Origin: Acidimicrobiaceae bacterium | GTDB lineage: Bacteria > Actinomycetota > Acidimicrobiia > Acidimicrobiales > RAAP-2 | Reading direction: 5' to 3' | DNA: 44,678 bases | Assembly: GCA_003167415.1 (NCBI GenBank) | Contig: PMTF01000012.1 | Span: 1-44,678 of the forward strand | Part shown: positions 1-7,513 of the stretch, in pieces | Layout of the letters: each line of letters starts with the position of its first letter | How positions within the stretch are numbered: the first letter of the stretch is position 1 | Position numbers and translations under genes: made by a program | Notes under the pieces: model-generated | Database searches by the model: none | Told to the model about the DNA's origin: nothing | Seen by the model: the letters and a program-made list of their open reading frames with translations, nothing else

Positions 1-64
1 CACTATTTGGAGCCCAGGTCAAAGGATTTTCGACCAAATCTCATTGATTTGATTTGGCTCGACT

Positions 65-1084
65 TTAAGCGTGAACGCTAGGTGCGAGTTGGGCGGATGG
101 ATCGGTGACACCATTGAGGGTAAGAAGCTCGGACGGCTGCTGCTTTCGCCAAACTCCTGGTGGCATTCCGTGATGGCGACGAAAAGCTGTCGCAAAGGCG
201 TAAGGCGAGCTATATCCAACTTCCAAAGCGATGTTGGCAAGACTCACGTTTCCGTTTCGGAGAAGGTCCCTGGCTAGCGTCATGCGCCACTCCGTTAAGT
301 ACTGTAAGGGAGCCTGGCCAATCGCCTCTCGAAATGACTTGGCGAACGCGGCTCGAGACAGACCGCTAACCTCAGCTAGCTCGGGCACCGTCCACGAATG
401 ACTCGGGTCATCGTGCATGACTTGAAGTGTTGCGCGAAGCCTTGGGTTTGCCAACGCGACGTACCAACCTGGTGCCTTCTCACTATCTCGGAAATCGCTG
501 CGGAGGGCTAGAACAAGCAACACGTCAAGTAAACGATCGAGCACAGTCTGTTGTCCCGGCTCCGAGTTCAATAGTTCGCGTGAGATTAACGAAATGACTT
601 CTTGGAGAGGCTCGCCGATTGCATACGAGATGGTTGTCGACTGCGGGAGTGCTTCTAGTAACCCGTTGCCGACGTCTCCCGAGAACTGGTAGGCACCGCA
701 CAAGAAGATCGTCGACGCATGGTCGGCGGCGGTTGCGCTAAGTGCATGCTTGACCCGGAAAGTGTCCGACTCCAAGCAGTCGGCACCCGACTCGTGAGCG
801 ATGTAATGAGGTGAACCTCCTCGAACCAGCGTGATCTCCCCCGGCAAGAGTTCCGTGGCGTTGCTGGGGTCATCGAGCCACATCCAAGCTCTGCCACGTG
901 TGACTGCATGCACGGAGAGCTGGATGGAGCCGTCCAGACGCAGCCCCCAAGGCGGCGCCACGACAGTGCGGGCGAAGACTGCTCCGGTCGCGCGCGCTCG
1001 CATGAGGTAGTCGTATAACAAGTCCAAGGTTCTCAATAGTGGCCTTGAACGCGTCTCAAAGTCAATAATGAAAGACGAATACAC
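65..1084 (-). CDS. AraC-family transcriptional regulator with N-terminal cupin
   Basis: A 339-residue DNA-binding regulator, expected to act in the cytoplasm on a nearby promoter. The N-terminal ~190 residues resemble the cupin_6 sensor domain of AraC relatives; the last ~110 residues hold two helix-turn-helix units, with the recognisable stretches ELAEVSGLSRAAFAKSFR and IALEVGYSSPYAFATAFRRHHG. It is divergent from the NmrA-like gene at 1143 across a 58-base gap, so that gene pair is its likely target (inference). The start is uncertain: a GTG at 1084 opens the longest frame, but family members usually begin nearer the residues LDLLYDYL, so a TTG near 1030 is possible. The inducer cannot be told. 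Base composition is lower in GC than the purine and chaperone genes later in the window. Confidence 0.85.
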   Translation of the reverse strand: MYSSFIIDFETRSRPLLRTLDLLYDYLMRARATGAVFARTVVAPPWGLRLDGSIQLSVHAVTRGRAWMWLDDPSNATELLPGEITLVRGGSPHYIAHESGADCLESDTFRVKHALSATAADHASTIFLCGAYQFSGDVGNGLLEALPQSTTISYAIGEPLQEVISLISRELLNSEPGQQTVLDRLLDVLLVLALRSDFRDSEKAPGWYVALANPRLRATLQVMHDDPSHSWTVPELAEVSGLSRAAFAKSFREAIGQAPLQYLTEWRMTLARDLLRNGNVSLANIALEVGYSSPYAFATAFRRHHGMPPGVWRKQQPSELLTLNGVTDPSAQLAPSVHA

Positions 1085-1106
1085 AAAGGAATGAGCGTTT
1101 TAGGTA

Positions 1107-1142
1107 TTGATTCCATCGTTTCTCATCTATTAGATATGGTCC
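1107..1142 (+). promoter_or_regulatory. Probable leaderless promoter of the NmrA-like gene
   Basis: TTGATT (1107-1112), an 18-base spacer and TAGATA (1131-1136) stand 6 bases before the ATG at 1143, with no Shine-Dalgarno sequence. Transcription would start at or next to the ATG. The region is shared with the divergent AraC-type gene. Confidence 0.5.
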
Positions 1143-1994
1143 ATGAACAAACACCAGCAAACAGCACTAATCCTTGGCGGCAGTGGTAGGACCGGTTCTC
1201 TCGTATCCAAGCAACTAATCGATGGTGGAGTTCAAGCCCGTACGGCTTCTCGGCACGGTAGCGATGTTCACTTCGAATGGGACGATCCGGGCACTTACGA
1301 AATCGCCCTTAAGGGAGTTGACGGTGTCTACTTGGTCCCACCGACGATGCGCGTTCGCTACGTCGAGCCTGTCGCTACGTTCCTAGACATGGCGGTGGCT
1401 GCCGGTGTTGCGCACGTCACGCTGCTCAGTGCATACAACGGCGATCGGGCACCTCAGAATGTTGACGTGGCGGCCGTCGAGGTCCAAGTTGCGAGTTATA
1501 GGGAATTCACACACACCATTCTTCGACCTGCATGGGTGATGCAGAATTTCACGGACGAGCATCTTCCTGTCTTGGACAATCTTCTGGTCGTTCCGAGCGG
1601 CGGAGGTGCAGAGGCGTTCGTCGATGCCCTCGACATCGCGGAGGTCGCAGTCGAGACAATCCTTAGTCCGGACAAGCATGCAAGTGCCACGTATTCCCTG
1701 ACGGGCCCGCAGGCAATGACATTCGATGAAGTCGCTAGGACGATTGCCACTGTGAGCGGACGGCCCGTCAAGTATCTCGATATCGGCGAAGAGACCTGGA
1801 TCAACGGGGCAATCGCTGCCGGGGTACCGGCGGATTATGCCGACATGCTCCGTTGGCTTACCGGATCGATTATCGCTGGTCAAGGGTCCAAGCCCACTAG
1901 CGACGTCGAGACCGTCTTAGGCCGACCCGCCACCAGTTTCGATGAATTTGCACGACGTAACGCCGCAGTGTGGACTGAGCAGGAGGGCCAGTGA
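1143..1994 (+). CDS. NmrA-like NAD(P)-binding oxidoreductase
   Basis: A 283-residue protein of the atypical short-chain dehydrogenase (NmrA-like) group. The N terminus carries the dinucleotide-binding glycine motif GGSGRTG after a beta strand (LILGGSG, residues ~9-15), typical of a Rossmann fold binding NAD(P). The middle segment ILRPAWVMQNF is a usual landmark of this family. Members are either redox sensors or reductases of unknown substrate, so no reaction can be named. The stop overlaps the GTG of the next gene by 4 bases (GTGA), so the two are translationally coupled. The AraC-type regulator lies divergently upstream, making this a small regulator-oxidoreductase-SnoaL cassette often seen in actinobacteria. 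Confidence 0.85.
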   Translation: MNKHQQTALILGGSGRTGSLVSKQLIDGGVQARTASRHGSDVHFEWDDPGTYEIALKGVDGVYLVPPTMRVRYVEPVATFLDMAVAAGVAHVTLLSAYNGDRAPQNVDVAAVEVQVASYREFTHTILRPAWVMQNFTDEHLPVLDNLLVVPSGGGAEAFVDALDIAEVAVETILSPDKHASATYSLTGPQAMTFDEVARTIATVSGRPVKYLDIGEETWINGAIAAGVPADYADMLRWLTGSIIAGQGSKPTSDVETVLGRPATSFDEFARRNAAVWTEQEGQ

Positions 1995-2425
1995 CCAAAT
2001 ACAGTGAAGACAGCTCGAATTTCGGGGCCGATGGACCCTTTTTCCGCATCATTCAAGAGGGACTCAAGGGTCTTGCCGATGGCGAAGACTACTTTGACAT
2101 GTTGGCTGACGACGTCGTCTTCGAGTACGTCATATCCGTCCCTGGCTATCCCGGTCGGGTCGAGGGGCGTCAGAGCATCATTGACCTTTACAGCGATTAC
2201 GACAGTTATATGACCGTACAAAGAGCTGACAATCTTCGTGTCCATCGAGATCCCGCAGCATCCGTTGCGGTTCTTGAGTACGAGGTGCACGGAGAATCAG
2301 CTCAGACTGGTCGCCCATACAACAATCGCTTCGTTTCCATCATCACTGTCAAGGAGGGAAAAGTGACGTGGTGGCGGGATTACCTTGACCCGGTAGCTGT
2401 CTTCGAGAGCTCAGGATGGCCCTGA
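1991..2425 (+). CDS. SnoaL-like / NTF2-fold protein
   Basis: A 144-residue protein of the nuclear-transport-factor-2-like superfamily that includes SnoaL and ketosteroid isomerase. The end of the sequence, ITVKEGKVTWWRDYLDPVAVF, is the characteristic last strands of these one-domain proteins; a segment near residue 60 (GRVEGRQSIIDLY) matches the usual helix before the curved sheet. Such proteins act as isomerases, cyclases or hydratases on small hydrophobic ligands, and the substrate here is unknown. It begins with a GTG inside the stop of the NmrA-like gene, with AGGAGGG just upstream as a strong ribosome site, so it is made together with that oxidoreductase and may work on the same compound (inference). 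Confidence 0.85.
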   Translation: MTKYSEDSSNFGADGPFFRIIQEGLKGLADGEDYFDMLADDVVFEYVISVPGYPGRVEGRQSIIDLYSDYDSYMTVQRADNLRVHRDPAASVAVLEYEVHGESAQTGRPYNNRFVSIITVKEGKVTWWRDYLDPVAVFESSGWP

Positions 2426-2452
2426 ACCCTTCACCGGGTTAGTCAAGATTGA

Positions 2453-2620
2453 GTCAAGGTTCAAGATGAATTCGGGGTTCGCCAAGTAGAACTGTTTCAT
2501 AATGAGGATGGCACCGTGTATTGCCTTTTGAACGCGCCGGATGTCGACGCTGTGCGAAAGCACCATGAGGCAATTGGCGTTCCATGTGGAGACGTGCACG
2601 AAGTCACCGGACTCCTCTAA
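2453..2620 (+). pseudogene. 5'-truncated remnant of a DUF4242-like gene
   Basis: One frame reads without a stop from 2453 to a TAA at 2618-2620 and gives about 55 residues that include FHNEDGTVYCLLNAPD and AVRKHHEAIGVPCGDVHEV. This matches the C-terminal half of small DUF4242 (nickel-binding-like, ferredoxin-fold) proteins, in which a CL-AP-AVR-H pattern is common. A stop codon (TGA, 2450-2452) lies just before it in frame, there is no start codon or ribosome site, and the N-terminal half is missing. I therefore call it a gene remnant left by a deletion or insertion next to the SnoaL-like gene. The family match is from memory of the pattern, not a search. Confidence 0.6.
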
Positions 2621-2672
2621 ACGACCGATTGCGACTGTTGCACGCAGGTGCCAGAACGTTGCCAGACATCAC

Positions 2673-3938
2673 TTAGTTGCGAGACAAAGACGATTCATCG
2701 AGTCGCGCCATTCGTGGTAGCGGTCGATCCGAAGGCTTCTGGAAGAAAGTTGCGACTATCACCGCCAACGTGGCGAAAAGGAGAGCTCCACGAGCGACGA
2801 AGGCGTAGGTTGCTGTCCACCACGTGTGATCGAGCGGCTGCCGGAAGAAGAACCACGGGACCATCATCACTAAACCGGTCACAATGGCAGTGGAAGCGAG
2901 CGGACTTTTCAACCCTAGTTCGAAGGGCATAAGGAAGAACAACGGGGCGAACGCGAAGTAATGGTCCCACGTGACGGGGGTACATATAACGCTCGCGATC
3001 AAGACAACAACGAGTGCGCTCAGTTCATAGTTTTGCCGCCACATTCGCTGAGCGGCGATCAATGCAATCACCGCAACCGCGGCGGAGAGAGCCAGCGACT
3101 CCTTGGGGCTGAGCAATCCAATGTGAAAGGGCGCGCGTTGGAAGAACGCGGTCAAGCTGGAACTCACGAGAGCGTCCGCTCCTCCGGCGAGCCTCGCGTA
3201 ATCCTTGCCACCCAAGAAGACTTGACTGAAGAAGGTTGACACGCTCGGGGGCCACAAGAGCCACGCCAGGCCCGTGAGGCTTGAGGCAGTGGCCAGTGCG
3301 GTGAAGGCCGCACGCCACTCTCGGCGCAGCAGCCAGACAACGATGAAGAGTCCCGGATAGATCTTGACGGCCGTAGCAACGCCGACCAGCACACCTTTCG
3401 GGGGTCCGTGGATGGTAAGGAGGTCCAAGATTACGAAACACAGCAGGATTGTCCCCGTCTGGCCCCAGGTGAAACACTCGGTGACGGGGACAATGAACGC
3501 AGCCGCCAGGACCGCGGTCCAGCATGAGATTCCCGTGACGGCCAGCGGTGCCAGCCGTCGCGGAAAGAGATAGGTAATCGCCGCTGCCAATGCCCCCGCC
3601 AGGGCAACGAGGCTTGCCGCGCTCCACAGGAGGGTTAGGTGCTGAGCCGGAGCCCACAGGATGGGCCAGAAGAACAGAATGGCCCCCGGCGGATATGTGA
3701 AGGCGAACTGGCCGAAGGGCACGTAAATGTTGCCGGTCTGCTCGAGCTGGTGGAGGTTCACGAGTCGACCATGAAGGTCGCTGAAGCCGTAGTTGTAGTG
3801 GCTGGTGAACGTCCATGGCGTGGGGTGATTGATGAGCCATGACATTGCCACGACGAGAGCCGCGCCGGACACGGCGATTGTGAGGGCGAACCTGCGAGTG
3901 TTCAGGATCGCCAACGCCCTGGCGTAGCGATTTGTCAC
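2673..3938 (-). CDS. GT87-type polyprenol-phosphate mannosyltransferase-like membrane protein
   Basis: A 421-residue integral membrane protein with about ten hydrophobic segments, of the GT-C glycosyltransferase type (GT87/DUF2029). Support comes from the long first extracytoplasmic loop after TM1 with acidic and aromatic residues (YNYGFSDLHGRLV), the segment FAFTYPPGAILFFWPI, where TYPP is a hallmark of the family, and KIYPGLFIVVWLLRREW. Family members transfer mannose or arabinose from a polyprenol-phosphate donor onto lipid-linked glycans; the acceptor here is unknown. I place the start at the GTG of 3938 because a TAGCAT box lies 7 bases upstream and because the frame further upstream would overlap the next gene and lacks family features. 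It stands alone, with no operon partner on its strand. Confidence 0.8.
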   Translation of the reverse strand: MTNRYARALAILNTRRFALTIAVSGAALVVAMSWLINHPTPWTFTSHYNYGFSDLHGRLVNLHQLEQTGNIYVPFGQFAFTYPPGAILFFWPILWAPAQHLTLLWSAASLVALAGALAAAITYLFPRRLAPLAVTGISCWTAVLAAAFIVPVTECFTWGQTGTILLCFVILDLLTIHGPPKGVLVGVATAVKIYPGLFIVVWLLRREWRAAFTALATASSLTGLAWLLWPPSVSTFFSQVFLGGKDYARLAGGADALVSSSLTAFFQRAPFHIGLLSPKESLALSAAVAVIALIAAQRMWRQNYELSALVVVLIASVICTPVTWDHYFAFAPLFFLMPFELGLKSPLASTAIVTGLVMMVPWFFFRQPLDHTWWTATYAFVARGALLFATLAVIVATFFQKPSDRPLPRMARLDESSLSRN

Positions 3939-3945
3939 GGACTGG

Positions 3946-3951
3946 ATGCTA
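3946..3951 (-). promoter_or_regulatory. Leaderless -10 box of the GT87 gene
   Basis: TAGCAT on the minus strand ends 7 bases before the GTG at 3938, and no Shine-Dalgarno sequence is present. It fits the TANNNT-spacer-start pattern seen repeatedly in this window. Confidence 0.5.
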
Positions 3952-4143
3952 GTAGTAGGCCAGATCAATTTCGCTCGAGTTATGAAGGGCGCGTGTATCA
4001 CAGCACCTGCGGGTTCAGATGGTCGATACGAAGTCAATTGAAAGGGACTGACAACGATTGGGTGAACAGTTGGATCATCGAGCGAACTGCTCTTCACATC
4101 CTGTTTTCTGAGAGAATGGTTTTCTCCGGAGACAGGAACATTC

Positions 4144-4983
4144 ATGAGTGTCGTACCATTCACTCTCGAGGGTTTCGAAATGACACCCTTCACCTCTTCA
4201 GGTGGTCGTACGCGCGACGTGTACCGCACGGGGACTGGACCTGCGGTCATCATCATCCACGAAGTACCGGGTATCACACCGTTGGTCGCGGCGTTCGGAC
4301 GGAAAGTGGCCGAGCGGGGCATGACAGCGATACTGCCAAGTTTGTTAGGCACGCCGGGAAAGCCAGTCACAATTCCCTATGCACTGTCCTCTTTGGCGCG
4401 TGTATGTGTGAGCAAGGAGTTCACTTTGCTCGCACTTAACAAGACCAGTCCTGTGGTGAACTACCTACGCGAACTTGCAAAATCCGAACATGAGGCACAT
4501 GGTGGACCAGGTGTCGGCGCCGTGGGCATGTGTCTCACCGGCGGCTTCGCGCTGGCCATGAGCGTCGAACCGTCGGTCGTAGCGCCGGTAATGAGTCAGC
4601 CGTCGCTTCCCTTTCCCACCAACCCCGAACATCGTCGCGCACTCGGGCTCTCCGACGCGGACTTTGCGGTCGTTCAACGAAGGACCAACGAAGACCTTTG
4701 CGTCATGGGACTGCGCTTCAGTGGCGACACGAAGTCACCGGCCGAGCGCTTCACCCGTTTTCGGGAAACGCTCGGCGACAAGTTCATAGGTGTGGAGATC
4801 GGCTCGTCACCAGGCAATCCGTGGGGCTACAAGAAGTCGGCTCATTCGGTGCTCACCGAGGACTACTCGGACGAGATCACCTCGCCGACGCGCCGCGCGC
4901 TCGACGGCGTGCTCGAATTTCTCGCGTCGAGACTGGGCGTCGGGCCTGAACGCCAGAGTCCCAAGGGCTCAGCAGCGACGTGA
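4144..4983 (+). CDS. Dienelactone hydrolase family protein
   Basis: A 279-residue cytoplasmic alpha/beta hydrolase of the dienelactone hydrolase (DLH) family. The nucleophile elbow is GMCLTGG with Cys130, as in DLH where cysteine replaces serine, and the early motif VIIIHEVPG (Glu40) corresponds to the conserved glutamate that activates the cysteine. DLH enzymes open lactone rings such as those of aromatic degradation, but many relatives have other ester substrates, so the substrate is open. The protein is somewhat longer than classic DLH (~235 residues). An upstream GGAGACAGG serves as ribosome site. The stop overlaps the start of the HEAT-repeat gene by 4 bases, so the two are coupled. Another DLH-like gene at 14221-14946 is not closely similar. 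Confidence 0.85.
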   Translation: MSVVPFTLEGFEMTPFTSSGGRTRDVYRTGTGPAVIIIHEVPGITPLVAAFGRKVAERGMTAILPSLLGTPGKPVTIPYALSSLARVCVSKEFTLLALNKTSPVVNYLRELAKSEHEAHGGPGVGAVGMCLTGGFALAMSVEPSVVAPVMSQPSLPFPTNPEHRRALGLSDADFAVVQRRTNEDLCVMGLRFSGDTKSPAERFTRFRETLGDKFIGVEIGSSPGNPWGYKKSAHSVLTEDYSDEITSPTRRALDGVLEFLASRLGVGPERQSPKGSAAT

Positions 4984-5414
4984 CGGCGAGCATTTGGGGA
5001 ATGACGCCCCGGCAGTCAATCCTGTTCGAATGCGATCGGCGCAGTCGCGAGGCCGTGGTTCGCGACTGCGTCGCGATTCTCAACGGCCACTCGTTCGACG
5101 ATCACTTTCTGCGCGTCCTAGGTGGGCCGGGCGCCGAGACCGTCCTCGACGATTGCGCGGGCGGCGTCCAGGGTTACTGGCCCCGGGTATGGGCGGCACG
5201 AGGCCTCTTACACGTGTGGGACGACGTGGCCACCGACGCGATCATCGATGCCGCGACGAACGATTCGTGGCGGGTTCGCGAGATTTCGGCCAAGGTGATC
5301 GCGCGACATCGGGTGAAACCGGCGATCGACGCGGTCGTCAAGCTCCTGGATGACGACAACGCTCGGGTACGAGCGGCGGCCAATCGGGCCTTCCACGCGG
5401 TCGTCGAGTCGTAA
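4980..5414 (+). CDS. Small HEAT-repeat protein
   Basis: A 144-residue protein whose second half forms HEAT-type helical pairs: GYWPRVWAARGLLHVWDDV, NDSWRVREISAKVIARHRV and DDDNARVRAAANRAFHAVVES, each with the W/A-R-x-x-A pattern. HEAT repeats are usually protein-binding scaffolds, and no catalytic residues are seen. The GTG start at 4980 lies in the stop of the dienelactone-hydrolase gene (GTGA overlap); an ATG at 5001 is an alternative that would remove seven residues. The coupling suggests a partner role for the hydrolase, but this is inference. It converges on the TPR-like gene at 5466 with a 51-base gap. Confidence 0.7.
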   Translation: MTASIWGMTPRQSILFECDRRSREAVVRDCVAILNGHSFDDHFLRVLGGPGAETVLDDCAGGVQGYWPRVWAARGLLHVWDDVATDAIIDAATNDSWRVREISAKVIARHRVKPAIDAVVKLLDDDNARVRAAANRAFHAVVES

Positions 5415-5465
5415 GTCCAGCTCCAAAGGGCGACAACGCACTCGTGCCCCGGTAGCCAGAATGCC

Positions 5466-5909
5466 TTAGGGCGCCTCGATGTCGGCCAACTGACTCGCGA
5501 TGAGGCTTTGGTCCTCCGGATCGGCAATGACCTCGACGAGACGATTCGCCAACGCGGCCCAATGATTGAACTCTTCGACGTCGCCGAGAGCCGCGAACGC
5601 TCGCGCGACGCCCTCGGCGGTTGACGCCACCAACCAGTCCGGGCTCTCACTCTCCTGGGCGGCAGAATGAGCTCGTTGGGCGAAGAGAATCGCTAACTCT
5701 CCGTCGCCTAGCGCCGCGGCCGCCCGGGCAACCATCCAATCGCTGACGATCCATTGCTCCATGGCACCGGCGTTCAACCAGTGATAGCGAGAGCCGAACG
5801 CTGCGGTCAACAACTCGACGTCATCATCGGAATCACGTGTCGCTTCCAGCAGTTCCCAACACCGATTGAAGAGTTGCGTCGCCAACTCTCGGTCGTCCAA
5901 TTGGGCCAC
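5466..5909 (-). CDS. Conserved TPR-like hypothetical protein
   Basis: A 147-residue all-helical protein. It resembles an actinobacterial family of unnamed proteins with the pattern LFNRCWELL near the start, then AAFGSRYHW and a W-x-V-A-R-A-A-A-A-L-G-D-x-x-x-A helix pair, like tetratricopeptide units (two to three helix pairs). No enzyme motif is visible. The GTG start at 5909 is supported by a TAGACT box exactly 6 bases upstream, so the mRNA is probably leaderless. It is a single-gene unit converging on the HEAT-repeat gene. The function is not known; a protein-binding role would fit the fold. Confidence 0.7.
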   Translation of the reverse strand: MAQLDDRELATQLFNRCWELLEATRDSDDDVELLTAAFGSRYHWLNAGAMEQWIVSDWMVARAAAALGDGELAILFAQRAHSAAQESESPDWLVASTAEGVARAFAALGDVEEFNHWAALANRLVEVIADPEDQSLIASQLADIEAP

Positions 5910-5915
5910 GACGAG

Positions 5916-5921
5916 AGTCTA
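5916..5921 (-). promoter_or_regulatory. Leaderless -10 box of the TPR-like gene
   Basis: TAGACT on the minus strand, 6 bases (CTCGTC) before the GTG at 5909, with no ribosome site. Confidence 0.55.
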
Positions 5922-5965
5922 AGTGGCTCCGACAACTCTGGCCAGGTGTGAGGCCCGGGCCATTT

Positions 5966-6364
5966 TCAACTCGGCACCAGTTCGAACCAGATCAAGACCA
6001 CCGGAGTCTGATCATCGATGTTCTCGCCCTCCGCGATCCAGAATCGACGATGGCCCTCGCGCCACCCTTCCAGAGATTCGTCGCCCTCGCCCTCAGCTTG
6101 AGCGAATGCCCAAGGAACCTCGATGAATGGCACCGTCACAACGTCCACGACAACCAACGTCGCGATGCGTTTCGTATCGTCGTCGACGAGAGCCAGCAAT
6201 TCGCCCTCCAACTCCAATTCCTCGTTCTCTCTCACGTACTCAAGCAAGAGTCCTGCGGTCGCTCGTTTGTGCCCATCGAGAATGAGTTGATTGAGACGCC
6301 CTCGCATCGCACCCGGCGAACCGATTTCGAGAGCTCGAAGACCATCCACGATCGGAAACGACAT
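5966..6364 (-). CDS. ASCH-domain protein
   Basis: A 132-residue protein of the ASCH (PUA-like beta-barrel) family. Recognisable marks are GSPGAMRGRLNQLILDGHKRATAG near the N terminus, where the GxKRAT segment is the family signature, then LALVDDDTKRIATLVVVDV, and the closing AFAQAEGEGDESLEGWREGHRRFW. ASCH domains bind RNA or modified nucleosides; the E. coli relative YqfB hydrolyses N4-acetylcytidine, but these actinobacterial versions are longer and their substrate is unproven. A ribosome site (AAGGAG) precedes the ATG. It has no obvious partner; the gap of 56 bases to the next minus-strand gene and that gene's own promoter argue for separate transcription. Confidence 0.8.
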   Translation of the reverse strand: MSFPIVDGLRALEIGSPGAMRGRLNQLILDGHKRATAGLLLEYVRENEELELEGELLALVDDDTKRIATLVVVDVVTVPFIEVPWAFAQAEGEGDESLEGWREGHRRFWIAEGENIDDQTPVVLIWFELVPS

Positions 6365-6582
6365 GCCAGCTCCTTCGGCTCTTGCTTCAACGCCACAATC
6401 TACGCCGCATCACCGACGCCGAGCCCATACCAATCCCTACCAATCGGGGATGATCGTCCCGATTCTCAATCTTGAATGCGAGTTGTCGTTTCAGACCTTG
6501 ACAACGCGCTTAGTTCGTTTCAAAAGGCCGGAGAGTCTCAGAGCTCTTCCTAAGTGTTCTCGGTCAGATAGATTCCTCGCGA

Positions 6583-6588
6583 TAGTGT
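6583..6588 (+). promoter_or_regulatory. Leaderless -10 box of the DUF1295 gene
   Basis: TAGTGT, then exactly 6 bases (CGCTCC) and the ATG at 6595, with no Shine-Dalgarno sequence. The rest of the 230-base gap from 6365 shows nothing else I can support. Confidence 0.55.
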
Positions 6589-6594
6589 CGCTCC

Positions 6595-7425
6595 ATGTCG
6601 CCCCTGCTCCTCGCCGTATTTGTAGCCGCTGCGGCGTGCGCATTCGCGTGGATTGCGTCGCTCGCAACCGGCGATACGTCGTGGGTCGATCGAATGTGGT
6701 CGATCGTTCCGGTCATCTACGTGTGGGTCTTCGCGGCAAAAGCCAATCTCGACAACGCGCGGCTCGACGTCGTGGCCGCACTAATCACGGTGTGGGGAGC
6801 GCGTCTCACGTTTAACTTCGCTCGAAAAGGCGGTTACAGCGGGGTCGAGGACTATCGCTGGGCCGTACTACGTTCGTCAATGCGACCGTGGCAGTTCCAG
6901 CTCTTCAACTTGTTTTTCATCGTGCTGTATCAGAACGCCCTCTTGGTGTTGATCACCCTTCCCGCCTGGACCGCCTATCAACATCGATCCACTGCCTTCG
7001 GACCGATCGATCTTCTGTTGACGTTGCTCTTCCTTCTCTTCACCATCGGTGAAACGGTCGCCGATCAACAGCAGTGGAACTTCCACCAAGGGAAGATTGC
7101 CGAGGTCCACGCCGGCCGTACGCCGAACCCTCGATTCCTCCAGAGCGGTCTCTTCCGATTCTCGAGGCACCCCAACTATTTCTTCGAACTGGCCCAGTGG
7201 TGGGTGGTATTCCTCTTTGGCGCGGTGGCGGGCCGGTCGGTTTTGGAATGGACCGTGATCGGTCCCATTCTCTTGACGTTGCTCTTCGTCGGATCGACTC
7301 GTTTCACGGAGAAGATCTCACTCTCGCGCTATCCCGAGTACGAACTCTTCCAACGCTCGACTTCGGCGGTCGTCCCGTGGTTCGCGCACAGCGTCGCCAT
7401 CGTGCAGGTGTCCGAGACCAAGTAG
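6595..7425 (+). CDS. DUF1295 membrane protein (steroid 5-alpha-reductase-like)
   Basis: A 276-residue membrane protein with about six hydrophobic segments. The C-terminal third has the hallmark of the DUF1295 and isoprenylcysteine methyltransferase-like superfamily: a turn RTPNPRFLQSGLFRFSRHPNYFFE, then QWWVVFLFG, and near the end SRYPEYELFQRSTSAVVPW. These residues bind a nucleotide cofactor (NADPH or S-adenosylmethionine) in characterised relatives. The family has been linked to lipid or sterol-like reduction, but the substrate is unknown. The second hydrophobic segment region (DTSWVDRMWSIVPVIYVWVF) carries the conserved W-DR-WS pattern. It is followed 88 bases later by trhO, which has its own promoter. 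Confidence 0.85.
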   Translation: MSPLLLAVFVAAAACAFAWIASLATGDTSWVDRMWSIVPVIYVWVFAAKANLDNARLDVVAALITVWGARLTFNFARKGGYSGVEDYRWAVLRSSMRPWQFQLFNLFFIVLYQNALLVLITLPAWTAYQHRSTAFGPIDLLLTLLFLLFTIGETVADQQQWNFHQGKIAEVHAGRTPNPRFLQSGLFRFSRHPNYFFELAQWWVVFLFGAVAGRSVLEWTVIGPILLTLLFVGSTRFTEKISLSRYPEYELFQRSTSAVVPWFAHSVAIVQVSETK

Positions 7426-7501
7426 TTCAGGCGAGAGATCCTTTGGATTGAACTCTTGTTCGCGGTAGAACCAGTCGAGCCGTCCACTCCGTGCGCATCG
7501 G

Positions 7502-7507
7502 TACACT
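7502..7507 (+). promoter_or_regulatory. Leaderless -10 box of trhO
   Basis: TACACT followed by 6 bases (CGAAGT) and the GTG at 7514. This supports the GTG start, which is also where family members begin. Confidence 0.55.
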
Positions 7508-7513
7508 CGAAGT

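Noticed and set aside
2411-2599. 62-codon minus-strand frame between the SnoaL-like and GT87 genes
   Set aside because: No ribosome site, no family feature; the opposite strand carries the clearer DUF4242-like remnant.
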